This document shows positions 45,744 through 53,540 of a stretch of DNA of 64,000 nucleotides, in pieces. The notes beneath the pieces are model-generated. The model did no database searches. It was given only the letters and a program-made list of their open reading frames with translations, and was not told where the DNA came from. Origin of the DNA: Simonsiella muelleri ATCC 29453 (lineage in GTDB: Bacteria; Pseudomonadota; Gammaproteobacteria; Burkholderiales; Neisseriaceae); assembly GCF_002951835.1 (NCBI RefSeq), contig NZ_CP019448.1, positions 558,001 through 622,000 on the forward strand, read 5' to 3'. Position 1 is the first letter of the stretch, and each line of letters opens with the position of its first letter. The position numbers and the translations under genes were made by a program.

Positions 45744-47549
45744 ATGAATCATCAATCTTCCGCAAAATGGTCATTTTGGCAAACCATTTTATTGCTTATC
45801 GGCATCGTGATGCTGATTGGGGTGTCCACATTTTTGGCGATGATGCTGATGCAACATTATCCTAACCCTGATGAATTGTGGGCGATGGCAACCAATATGT
45901 TTACTTTATTTGGTTTGTTGTTGGGAGTGGGCGTGGCATTTGCGTTATTGGCGGCGGCGGTGTCATTTTTGGCGTTGAATCAAAAATTGTATGAAGCACA
46001 AAGTTATTTGGCACAGGCGCGTTTGCATCTTGATGATTATAAGCAATTGTCTCATCAAGAAAATTTAATTCAAGATAAAATACATCAATTAATTAAATAT
46101 CATCAATCTTTGTTGTTAACGCCTGTGAATACGAACAGCATGGAAGTTGAACCAATTTTGTCATTGAGTAAACAAATCACGACATCGGAATTTGCGAATT
46201 TTGAAGCCAGATTATTAGCGCGTAGCATTGAACAGGATATTTATGCTAAACAAGCTGTCCATTTGGCACAAAATCAACCCAGTATCCATACTTGGCGTGA
46301 TGCGATGCAGCAATTTGAACAAGCCAGCTACTTGTGGCAGGCGATGTTGTCGGCTAGCTCTGATAATTTATTGAATTATATAAGAAATAATTATTTATCC
46401 GCCAAATTGTATCAAGCAACTGCCACGCAGCATCTTGCCATGTTAAATGGAACAGCACAACAAAATGCACATTATCGTCAATTAGATGCGTTGTATGCAC
46501 CTGTGTTGGCTTTGAATGGCGCAAGTAAAGACGCGCAAACCAATCACCTAATTAGTCAAGCTGCCTATCAAAATGCCATGTTGGCATATCAAGAAGGCGA
46601 AATTTTATGGCAAGAAAATCAGAATATTGAATCAGTTAGCCATAAATGGTATGAAGCCAAGCAATCTTTTCAGGCTGCCTTTCAATTGCAGCGTGATGAT
46701 GCAGAAATTCCGTATCAATATGGTAGTTTGTTGGAGCGTGAGGCTCGATTAATTGCCCAAACCGATGCACAAAGGCTGCCTGAAGCCCGTCAATTGTGGC
46801 TGCAAGCACGCGAACAATATCGCCTTGCGTTGGATATTCAGCCCAAAAAACCCGAAGCCTTGTTAAATTGGGGCAATACATTTGCTGATGAGGCTACAGC
46901 AATCGTACAAACCAATGCCGATACGCTGCCTGAAGCACGAATTTTATGGCAAAACGCGCGTGAAAAGTTCCAGCAAACTTTAGAAATTCAGCCTAATTTT
47001 GATGCCGCTGCCTACAATGCTGGCATGACTTTGAATAAAGAAGCAGATATTATTTTACATTTAAATCAAAATGTTGATGAGGTGTGTCAATTATGGCAAC
47101 AAGCTGGTGAGCGTTTTCAGGCTGCTTTGTCCATCAATCCATCGCGTTACGATGTGGTCAATAGTTGGGGACTGGTTTTGGCGAAAGAAGCGGATTTGCG
47201 TTTCAAAATGGGACATGACAATTTGCCACAAGCGCAAAAATTGTGGCAGTCGGCGCAACAACGTTTCCATCATGCGTTAGAGCTTGAACCAGAATTGCAG
47301 GCAGCTGCGACCAATTGGCGCACGGTTTTAACCAATGAAAGCAATGCTGTCAATCAGACAAATAGAAAAGTGTTGTGGCAAACTGCCAGCGATAAAATTG
47401 CGTCTTTACGCCAAATGTCGCCTAATCATGCTGCATCTGAAAGCATCAAAGAGTTAGCAGACGTAATTCAGCAGCAATTATTGAAATTTGAATCCATGAA
47501 CCAATTACAACCTGTTGGGCAATTGCGTTCTATGACAAAACCTGAATAA
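45744..47549 (+). CDS. Membrane-anchored TPR protein of unknown function
   Basis: This 601-residue protein has two N-terminal membrane helices (about 12-36 and 50-76) and a long cytoplasmic part. From about 280 on it carries at least four repeats of about 55 residues, each with L-P-E-A-x-x-L-W-Q-x-A-R-E-x-F-Q-x-A-L-x-I-x-P followed by a W-G or N-x-G helix, a TPR-like pattern. DUS are read in frame as R-L-P-E-A, so the uptake sequence supplies part of the repeat. It could scaffold a complex; there is no evidence for a specific one. Confidence 0.75.
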   Translation: MNHQSSAKWSFWQTILLLIGIVMLIGVSTFLAMMLMQHYPNPDELWAMATNMFTLFGLLLGVGVAFALLAAAVSFLALNQKLYEAQSYLAQARLHLDDYKQLSHQENLIQDKIHQLIKYHQSLLLTPVNTNSMEVEPILSLSKQITTSEFANFEARLLARSIEQDIYAKQAVHLAQNQPSIHTWRDAMQQFEQASYLWQAMLSASSDNLLNYIRNNYLSAKLYQATATQHLAMLNGTAQQNAHYRQLDALYAPVLALNGASKDAQTNHLISQAAYQNAMLAYQEGEILWQENQNIESVSHKWYEAKQSFQAAFQLQRDDAEIPYQYGSLLEREARLIAQTDAQRLPEARQLWLQAREQYRLALDIQPKKPEALLNWGNTFADEATAIVQTNADTLPEARILWQNAREKFQQTLEIQPNFDAAAYNAGMTLNKEADIILHLNQNVDEVCQLWQQAGERFQAALSINPSRYDVVNSWGLVLAKEADLRFKMGHDNLPQAQKLWQSAQQRFHHALELEPELQAAATNWRTVLTNESNAVNQTNRKVLWQTASDKIASLRQMSPNHAASESIKELADVIQQQLLKFESMNQLQPVGQLRSMTKPE

Positions 47550-47690
47550 AAAGTGCGCCCAATTTCATGAGTATTAAATTGGGCGTATTATTTTCAGGCA
47601 GCCTGAATCTGCTCATTTTGCGGTTGTGTTGATTGATTTGATTTGATTATAATACTGGGAATATTTTTCACTTAATGATAGGATATGACC

Positions 47691-48164
47691 ATGGCATTTG
47701 ATTTGATTGATGCAAAAGACATTACGACCGACAAATTATTAGAATTATTCAAAGCAGCGTACATCAAAGCATCACGAATTGATGACGGTGATGATGATAT
47801 TCGCTTGGAAGTAACCGATAATGTGTTGTGGTTATTGCGTCCCCATGCTGACCGCTTAAAATTATTTGATTATCAACAGGGTCTGATTATTTCAGGCTGC
47901 GAAGACCAAATCATCAAAAAAGTGAATGAGATAAATGAAACTTATGCTTTTTGCAAATTGACGGTGGATTTTGCTGAACGTGATACGTCTAATTTTCATA
48001 CTTTCATTACTTACGAATTCCGTTTTACACAAGGTTTGAATTTTGCACAATTGATTGATGATATTCATTTTTTCAATCGTGTAAAAGAAAGTGCGTTTAA
48101 TGATTTGCGTGTATTTTTGATAGAAGAAAAATTATTGGATAATGCAGATAAGGTTTTGATGTAA
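47691..48164 (+). CDS. YbjN-like domain protein
   Basis: This 157-residue soluble acidic protein has the helix-strand order of YbjN/type III chaperone-like folds. Its N-terminal part contains A-S-R-I-D-D-G-D-D-D-I-R-L-E-V, and a central helix (near 75-90) is followed by strands and a long helix. Members are poorly understood. I choose ATG 47691 because AGGAT is well spaced for it and too close to 47685. A hairpin terminator follows. Confidence 0.5.
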   Translation: MAFDLIDAKDITTDKLLELFKAAYIKASRIDDGDDDIRLEVTDNVLWLLRPHADRLKLFDYQQGLIISGCEDQIIKKVNEINETYAFCKLTVDFAERDTSNFHTFITYEFRFTQGLNFAQLIDDIHFFNRVKESAFNDLRVFLIEEKLLDNADKVLM

Positions 48165-48189
48165 TCCATTATATAGTGCTTTAAATTCA

Positions 48190-48247
48190 AATTGCTTAAA
48201 ATGAAAAATAGCATTTGGCTGATTCATTTTAAGCAATTCAGTTTTTT
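48190..48247 (+). terminator. Terminator after the YbjN-like gene
   Basis: 16-bp arms AATTGCTTAAAATGAA and TTCATTTTAAGCAATT, then CAG and six T. Just upstream, TATAGTGCTTTAAATTCAAA (48174-48190) is half of a Correia-like end, similar to the element at 5394-5510. Confidence 0.82.
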
Positions 48248-48316
48248 GGGACACGCTATCTTTTCAGGCAGCCTGAAAATCAATACAAGTTTTTTTATAG
48301 AAGATTGGATTCAAAA

Positions 48317-49402
48317 ATGTATATTCCCCATAAAAGATCATGGTTACCTTGGGTATTTGGTGTTGGTTTGTTGTTGGTATTGATATTGCTGTTTTCTTTA
48401 TTACGCGATATTTTGATGCCGTTTATTGTGGCGGCGGTTTTGGCGTACATTTTGAATCCATTGGTGGTCATGCTGCAAAAACGGCGAGTTAAGCGTACGC
48501 GTGCATCTTTATGGGTAATGGTATTTACGTTGTTGGTGTTGGTGGGTTTGCTCTTGGTAATTGTGCCGATGTTGGTCAAACAAATTCAATCGGTGATTGG
48601 TAAATTGCCTTTACTGATTGATTTTTTGCAATATAAAGTGCTGCCTTGGTATAACGGAAAATTTGGCGAATACGCCCGACTCAACGAACAAACCATCACA
48701 GAATGGCTGCAAAGCAACGCTACAGGCATCACATCTGGGGTTCAGAATGCTTTGAAAAAAACCATGCCGATGTTGTTGCAACAAGGTACATCTATTGCAG
48801 GGTGGTTAAGTGATGTGATGTTGCTGCCGTTGCTGTTGTATTATTTTTTGTTGGATTGGTCGCGTTGGGGCAATGGATTGCAACGATTTGTGCCACGCCG
48901 TTATGTGCCGACTTACACGCGTATCACGCGAAAACTGAATGATGTGTTGAGTGAGTTTTTGCGTGGACAACTGATGGTAATGATTATTATGGGTTTGGTG
49001 TATGGATTGGGCTTGATGCTGACGGGGTTGGAGTCGGGATTTGCAATTGGTATGGTGGCGGGTTTATTGGTGTTTATTCCGTATTTGGGGGCATTTACAG
49101 GGTTGTTATTGGCGACTTTGGCTGCGGTATTGCAATTTGGTTCGTGGCATGGTGTGATTTGGGTATGGGTGGTATTTGGGATTGGGCAGACGCTGGAGAG
49201 CTTTTTCATTACGCCACAAATTGTGGGTGATAAAATTGGTTTATCGCCATTTTGGGTCATTTTTGCGCTGATGGCGTTTGGAAGTTTGATGGGGTTTGCT
49301 GGAATGTTGGTGGCATTGCCGTTGGCGGCGATATGTTTGGTGCTGTTGGAAGAAGGCTCAGAAGTGTATTTGAACAGTCGTTTTTATTTACGTAAGAAAT
49401 AG
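48317..49402 (+). CDS. AI-2E family transporter (PerM/TqsA type)
   Basis: This is a 361-residue polytopic membrane protein of the AI-2E exporter superfamily. It has two N-terminal helices, a soluble segment (about 85-150), further helices, and P-Y-L-G-A-F-T-G and P-Q-I-V-G-D-K-I-G-L-S-P-F-W-V, which are family signatures. Functions in the family range from autoinducer export to ion antiport; none can be assigned here. ATG 48317 follows GGATT; an in-frame TTG at 48305 is less likely. Confidence 0.9.
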   Translation: MYIPHKRSWLPWVFGVGLLLVLILLFSLLRDILMPFIVAAVLAYILNPLVVMLQKRRVKRTRASLWVMVFTLLVLVGLLLVIVPMLVKQIQSVIGKLPLLIDFLQYKVLPWYNGKFGEYARLNEQTITEWLQSNATGITSGVQNALKKTMPMLLQQGTSIAGWLSDVMLLPLLLYYFLLDWSRWGNGLQRFVPRRYVPTYTRITRKLNDVLSEFLRGQLMVMIIMGLVYGLGLMLTGLESGFAIGMVAGLLVFIPYLGAFTGLLLATLAAVLQFGSWHGVIWVWVVFGIGQTLESFFITPQIVGDKIGLSPFWVIFALMAFGSLMGFAGMLVALPLAAICLVLLEEGSEVYLNSRFYLRKK

Positions 49403-49590
49403 ACATAGGTTTTCAGGCAGCCTGAAACCTTGGCAAAATCCATCTTTTGGTGCATTTTTTTGCGATACGTTTCCCTAATATTTATCTGCGTATTATGTGA
49501 TGTTACCGCTTTGAACTGTACCAAAATCTAGGGTTTTGCAAAGTTTTCAGCCTACGCCAATTTGAAATTTGACCGCTCTTTGCCATAAAA

Positions 49591-49627
49591 AAAGCCGTCT
49601 AAAACACTCATTTCAGACGACCTTTTA
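49591..49627 (-). terminator. Hairpin from foreign-dialect DUS
   Basis: AAAGCCGTCT and AGACGACCTTT pair imperfectly; the right arm contains AGGTCGTCTGAA on the minus strand (49612-49623). This is the dialect of the Neisseria mucosa group rather than of this genome. It ends three bases from the lipoprotein gene's stop and would terminate it. Confidence 0.7.
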
Positions 49628-50608
49628 CTCTAACGTGTGCCGGTTAGGTACGGTCGTGCTTGGAGGATAACAAGCTTACCATTGTCAAACGCCCATTCAA
49701 TGTCCTGCTCACCATTAGCAAATAGCTGTTTGATTTGTTGACCTGTTTGGTCAAGGTGACGTATTTGTCCCTGATTCATCACGTTACCACTGGTTGCAGG
49801 CACCTCCCGTACCCCACCGTTTTTATCCAGTTGCAACGCTGTGGTTTCATTAGAGGAGCTGAGACGTTGTACAGAATCATTGCGACGGTTATAGACTACC
49901 TGTTCGGCTACCCGTTTACCTTCAACAACACGAATACCCAACCCGCGTTTGGCGGCAATGTAGGAGCTGTTTTTCTGAGCAGTATCATAGGGATTGATGG
50001 TAACCAACACACCAGAGAGATCTGCATTGATGCTTTGTTGCACAAAGACACTCATTTTCACGCTATCGTGAGGCAGTCCAGCAATACGGCGGGCTTCGTA
50101 TGCGCTGTAATTGAAAACGGAAGCCCAAGATTGCTTTACCGCTTCGGCTAACGCGTTTTCATCGGTAACATTTGGCACAGTGGTGTACAGCCCAGCGCCG
50201 CTGAAATTGGGTAGGTCTTCGGAATTAGAGGAGCTACGGACAAACACACCTTTGCTGTTTAATTGATTGCGCCATTGCTCAGCCCATCTGTGTTTCCATT
50301 CCGACGTGATTTCGGCATCGGTAATTTTTTTCTGCAGTGTGAGTAAAGCAGTGCGGCGCTTGCGGTTGTCTCCATCACTTTGCATTTCGATTTGTGTTAG
50401 TGTTGTTGCATTAATGCCGAGCCTAACCATCATGGCTTGATAGTAGGCAAACGGAATGCAGAATCCATCAGGTACGTTACTGCCTTCAATATGGGCGCGG
50501 ATATGACCGAGGTTGGCAGCCTTACTGCCGCAGTAACGGCTGTCATCACGGCGCAAGTTTGCCAAAGCCCGAAGGCTGTAATTGGAAACATCAGGTTGGG
50601 GCAGGGTA

Positions 50609-50620
50609 AGGCCGTCTGAA
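50609..50620 (+). repeat. Foreign DUS, AG-DUS dialect
   Basis: AGGCCGTCTGAA, the classical neisserial AG-DUS, lies inside the PEP-synthase-like gene. No host-type DUS occurs from about 49430 to 51990. Confidence 0.9.
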
Positions 50621-51064
50621 AAGCTTTTACTGGTAGTGTTCCGGTTGGTTTTGACAATTCGGTATTGCTTAGCAGTCGCTTCAAATTCAATACGATGGTC
50701 AATATATGGGGCTAGAATTTTTTCTGCGTCTTTAAGGTAAATATTAGGAATCCCCCAACCGCGTGCCAATACATTCACATGGGACAATGCGGTGGATGGT
50801 TTCTCACTGATAATCCCCGTCACAGGTGGCAGCTCTAGGGGAACCTCTTTCAAAATAATAATATCATCGGCGCCAACATTATAAAGATCATCTTCTTTGG
50901 CAATAACGCGTAATGTACCTATCGCTTTACCTTGGTTTAGAGGCAGGTAGGGGAAATTTTTAATCAAACTTTCTTGGGTAATAAAAGGAACTTTACTTTG
51001 CTCAGCAACGGTTTCCTACCATAAAGAATTGGTTTTATAACGCAACGGAGCGTAGAAACTGTCT

Positions 51065-51076
51065 TTCAGACGACCT
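51065..51076 (-). repeat. Foreign DUS, AG-mucDUS dialect
   Basis: AGGTCGTCTGAA on the minus strand, within the lipoprotein domain coding region; identical to the copy at 49612-49623. Confidence 0.9.
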
Positions 51077-51720
51077 GCCGCCAATTTCAACAATTCAGGC
51101 GTGATTTTGTCTCCTTCCCAAAACTCATAAACATATTCTTGAGTACTATTCTGCCAACTGATAGTACCCAACAGATAACGCCGGTTAGGACTACGGTATT
51201 GTTGATTCAATTCAGTTTTTGACAGTATGGGTTTCAAGATAGTAGCCAAGTAGTGCTCATGCAGCCGAAATTTGGGAGTATTGATATAGTCGGTACGGTT
51301 ATTGTCTTCACGATCGATGAAGAAAAGGATATGAGGAATTTCATATTCACTACCTTGCTCATAAATTCGCGAAAGTAAGTCAAAATCGGCCTGGCTTTTG
51401 ATTGCAGATAACGCAGGAATTTGTGTTTTAACTGGGGTGGCTACAGTTTGACGCTTTTCAGACTCGTAATAAGAAGGTTTACGTGCCATTGGTGCAGCCG
51501 TATCGACTGTCTCAGCTTCAGGACGGCACGCTGAAAGTAAAAACAATATTGGGAGGCAAAAAGCAGGCTTCATGATGTTTTCGGTTATCTAAATCAGATG
51601 AGAAGTAATATACCCATAGCAAAAATATAAATCAACAGATTCGCTGCCTAGATAAATCAGTTTTATAATCCAATATTAAACTTGAATCTTTTCAGTCTAC
51701 TTGATATAAAAACGCGCTCA

Positions 51721-51794
51721 TTTTGTCATAATTTTGCATTTTTTTTGTCATGACAAAACGAATGCAAAAATTAAATGCAAGGCAGCTTTTGCAT
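51721..51794. repeat. Cluster of TTTTGTCAT and TTTTGCATT words
   Basis: TTTTGTCAT at 51721, the palindrome TTTTGTCATGACAAAA at 51743-51758, TTTTGCATT at 51732, AATGCAAAA at 51761, AAATGCAA at 51773 and TTTTGCAT at 51787. Dense direct and inverted sites like this are typical of transposase or repressor binding regions. It lies between the foreign lipoprotein and the phage methylase. Confidence 0.5.
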
Positions 51795-51884
51795 CAGCGG
51801 CATTTTAACATCTGCACACAGCTCCAAACTGGGTGTTTATTTTATGGTATCACTTAATCAACATCGCCCCACAAGGACAACACC

Positions 51885-51932
51885 ATGAACACATTTAACA
51901 GCGCACTTATCAATCACGGCTACGATGCATAA
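51885..51932 (+). CDS. Possible 15-residue peptide
   Basis: ATG at 51885 follows AAGGA with good spacing and reads M-N-T-F-N-S-A-L-I-N-H-G-Y-D-A, then TAA. A strong plus-strand terminator begins 16 bases later, and no other plus-strand gene could own it. It is either a short expressed peptide or the end of a small RNA. There is no homology that I recognise. Confidence 0.35.
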   Translation: MNTFNSALINHGYDA

Positions 51933-51947
51933 TATCTACCATCTACC

Positions 51948-51994
51948 AAACCGTTTCAAAGCACATAATTATGATTTGAAACGGTTTTTATTTT
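51948..51994 (+). terminator. Plus-strand terminator before the methylase gene
   Basis: AAACCGTTTCAAA (51948-51960) and TTTGAAACGGTTT (51975-51987) form a perfect 13-bp stem followed by a T-rich tail. A host DUS begins immediately after. Confidence 0.85.
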
Positions 51995-52836
51995 CAGGCA
52001 GCCTGAAATTTGTAAATCATATTATCTTCGTAATGCGCTGTTTTGTTCATTGTAATGTGAACGCTAATTTTTTGATAATCCTGTAAATTTTGCCAACCTT
52101 CTGCCTTTTCATTCACAATCAAATCCAAATAATCAAGCAGTTCACTCCGCGTTGATGAGAAGAACACAAACGGCGGTCGTACCAATCTCATCAAGCGTAA
52201 AAATTCAACCATGCCAAAATAGCCAGCTTTGCGATACGCGCCTTGCGCGGTGCTAACATAGGGTGGGTCAAGCACGAGTAAAGCCTTTGAATTATCTTGG
52301 AATTCAGGCAATAACTCATGATACGATTTACTCACCACTTCCACGCTGTCTAAATAGCCGTCCGCGCTGGGATAATCACTCAATCGCACATTATTAAAAT
52401 AAGTATGATTGTATATTAAATCATTTAAATCAGTTGTTTGCCGACTGCTAAACAAAATCCAACTCGCCACGCAATCCAAATCAATATAGCCGCCAAATGT
52501 TTGTAAGGTAGCCTGAATGGTCTTTTTCAGCGTTTCAGGCAGCTTTTGCTTGAGCGGATAATCTCTGGTTAAATCAAAAATGATTTTGCGTAATTGATTG
52601 GTATCATTGATATTTTTCAGTCTTTCGGTATAACCATCAAAATCATTGTAAATCACACGAGCTTTTGGTAAAACTTGTTTTGCGGTGTGAGCCAATAATC
52701 CCGAGCCACCAAAGGCATCAACAATTGTCCAGCCATCGCCATCATTCGGAATATGCTGTTTTAATAACGTTTTAAAGTGATTTAAAAATCGGCGTTTTTG
52801 TCCTGTAAAGGGTAAGGGGGCTTGTGTGTAATTCAT
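51994..52836 (-). CDS. D12-class DNA adenine N6-methyltransferase (phage)
   Basis: This 280-residue methylase has the class order P-F-T-G-Q-K-R-R-F-L (residues 9-18, equivalent to the P-x-x-G-[GN]-K SAM motif), D-A-F-G-G-S-G near 40 and the catalytic D-P-P-Y near 188. It likely modifies phage DNA against host restriction; the site cannot be predicted. It follows com in the position of mom in phage Mu. The GGAGT ribosome-binding site is five bases from the ATG, and a hairpin lies just before it. The C-terminus is formed from a DUS remnant (F-Q-A-A). Confidence 0.92.
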   Translation of the reverse strand: MNYTQAPLPFTGQKRRFLNHFKTLLKQHIPNDGDGWTIVDAFGGSGLLAHTAKQVLPKARVIYNDFDGYTERLKNINDTNQLRKIIFDLTRDYPLKQKLPETLKKTIQATLQTFGGYIDLDCVASWILFSSRQTTDLNDLIYNHTYFNNVRLSDYPSADGYLDSVEVVSKSYHELLPEFQDNSKALLVLDPPYVSTAQGAYRKAGYFGMVEFLRLMRLVRPPFVFFSSTRSELLDYLDLIVNEKAEGWQNLQDYQKISVHITMNKTAHYEDNMIYKFQAA

Positions 52837-52851
52837 GCGTACTCCAAAGAA

Positions 52852-52888
52852 AACGGTGCGTGTGCTTGTTTAAAACACACGCACCGTT
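52852..52888 (-). promoter_or_regulatory. 13-bp RNA hairpin before the methylase ribosome-binding site
   Basis: AACGGTGCGTGTG and CACACGCACCGTT pair perfectly around an 11-base loop. On the minus-strand transcript the hairpin ends six bases before the GGAGT site. Its placement between com and the methylase resembles the mom translation-initiation region that Mu Com remodels. There is no T tract, so a terminator is less likely. Confidence 0.6.
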
Positions 52889-52940
52889 GGTTCGGTACGC
52901 AAAGGTACGCTGGTTAGGCACGCTCGGTGCGCGAAAAAAC

Positions 52941-53069
52941 TTACTTAGATTCAAACGTATTGCGCGTTTTACAACGGCGACATTGAATAATAATACGGTA
53001 ATTTGTACCCATGACTTCACCAATTTTTCTTTTACAATGAATATTTTGACATTTTAATGATTTCAGCAT
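52941..53069 (-). CDS. com: Com-like zinc-finger translational regulator (phage)
   Basis: A 42-residue protein with L-K-C-Q-N-I-H-C-K-R-K near the start and I-I-I-Q-C-R-R-C-K-T-R-N-T at the end: two Cys pairs forming a zinc ribbon, as in Mu Com. In Mu, Com binds mom mRNA and exposes its ribosome-binding site. Here the next gene is a D12 adenine methylase, a pairing known from Mu-like prophages. GGATAG precedes the ATG at 53069. Confidence 0.85.
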   Translation of the reverse strand: MLKSLKCQNIHCKRKIGEVMGTNYRIIIQCRRCKTRNTFESK

Positions 53070-53178
53070 TTTGCGCTATCCTATATACAAATGATACAAT
53101 CGCGCCGCCTAGCTAGGTGACGGCTATACGGATGCAGGCACTCTCTGCTGATGTGGGTGGAATAAACGGTCTTCTACA

Positions 53179-53245
53179 CCGTCCACTCGCCGTCCACTCG
53201 CCGTCTTTCTTTCAACGCTGCCATTGTAACTTGGCAGCGTTTGAT
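53179..53245. repeat. 11-bp tandem repeat and hairpin upstream of com
   Basis: CCGTCCACTCG occurs twice in tandem from 53179, with CCGTC of a third. A hairpin, AACGCTGCC/GGCAGCGTT (53214-53241), followed by TGATTTTTG on the plus strand, comes next. It lies in the gap between the 77-residue phage gene and com and could terminate antisense transcription. Confidence 0.45.
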
Positions 53246-53278
53246 TTTTGTGATGTAGCATTTCAATACAAAATAACA

Positions 53279-53512
53279 TCACACCCCAATATCCTGTACC
53301 GCCAAATCAGGCGCAACGCTTAAAATTGCGCCACCGCCTACATCATAATAGACGGTTTGACCTGCGCTGTAGCCATTGCCATACAACAAAACTTCATTGC
53401 CAGCCTGTGTAGTACGCGCCAAATAACTGCCATTGCCATTTTTAGCAATGATTTGGGCGACTGCACGGTTGGGTTGATTAAATAATTGATTAAATTGCTG
53501 ATAAATATTCAT
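53279..53512 (-). CDS. Small phage protein of unknown function
   Basis: 77 residues, starting M-N-I-Y-Q-Q-F-N-Q-L-F-N and rich in Gly, Asn and Gln, with strand-like stretches such as V-L-L-Y-G-N-G-Y-S-A-G-Q-T-V-Y-Y. The pattern resembles small beta-rich tail accessory proteins. It follows the 599-residue tail gene by 28 bp, and the spacer contains a DUS. Confidence 0.6.
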   Translation of the reverse strand: MNIYQQFNQLFNQPNRAVAQIIAKNGNGSYLARTTQAGNEVLLYGNGYSAGQTVYYDVGGGAILSVAPDLAVQDIGV

Positions 53513-53540
53513 TTCTTTCCTTTCAGGCTGCCTGAATTAA

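Larger units (their letters stand above)
49630..51573 (-). pseudogene. PEP-synthase-like lipoprotein, split by an in-frame amber codon
   Basis: One 648-codon frame contains a TAG at 51016-51018. The first 185 residues have a lipoprotein signal (L-S-A-C near residue 16) and an unrecognised domain. After the amber codon the frame continues with a PEP-utiliser swivel domain (T-A-L-S-H-V-N-V-L-A-R-G, the phospho-His region). A PPDK-type ATP-binding domain follows (Y-C-G-S-K-A-A-N-L-G-H-I-R; V-R-S-S-S-N-S-E-D-L; Q-S-I-N-A-D-L-S-G-V-L). The swivel precedes the ATP domain, the reverse of PEP synthase. A TTG at 50965-50967 could restart the C-terminal 445 residues. Foreign DUS lie inside and after the gene. 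An exported ATP-grasp enzyme is unusual. Confidence 0.78.

Noticed and set aside
52766..53057. Longer frames overlapping com and the methylase start on both strands
   Set aside because: They have no family features, and one is antisense to the Com zinc-ribbon frame, which has a start, ribosome-binding site and Cys pattern.
53179..53203. CRISPR-like repeat
   Set aside because: Only two 11-bp units with no spacers; no array or cas gene occurs in the window.
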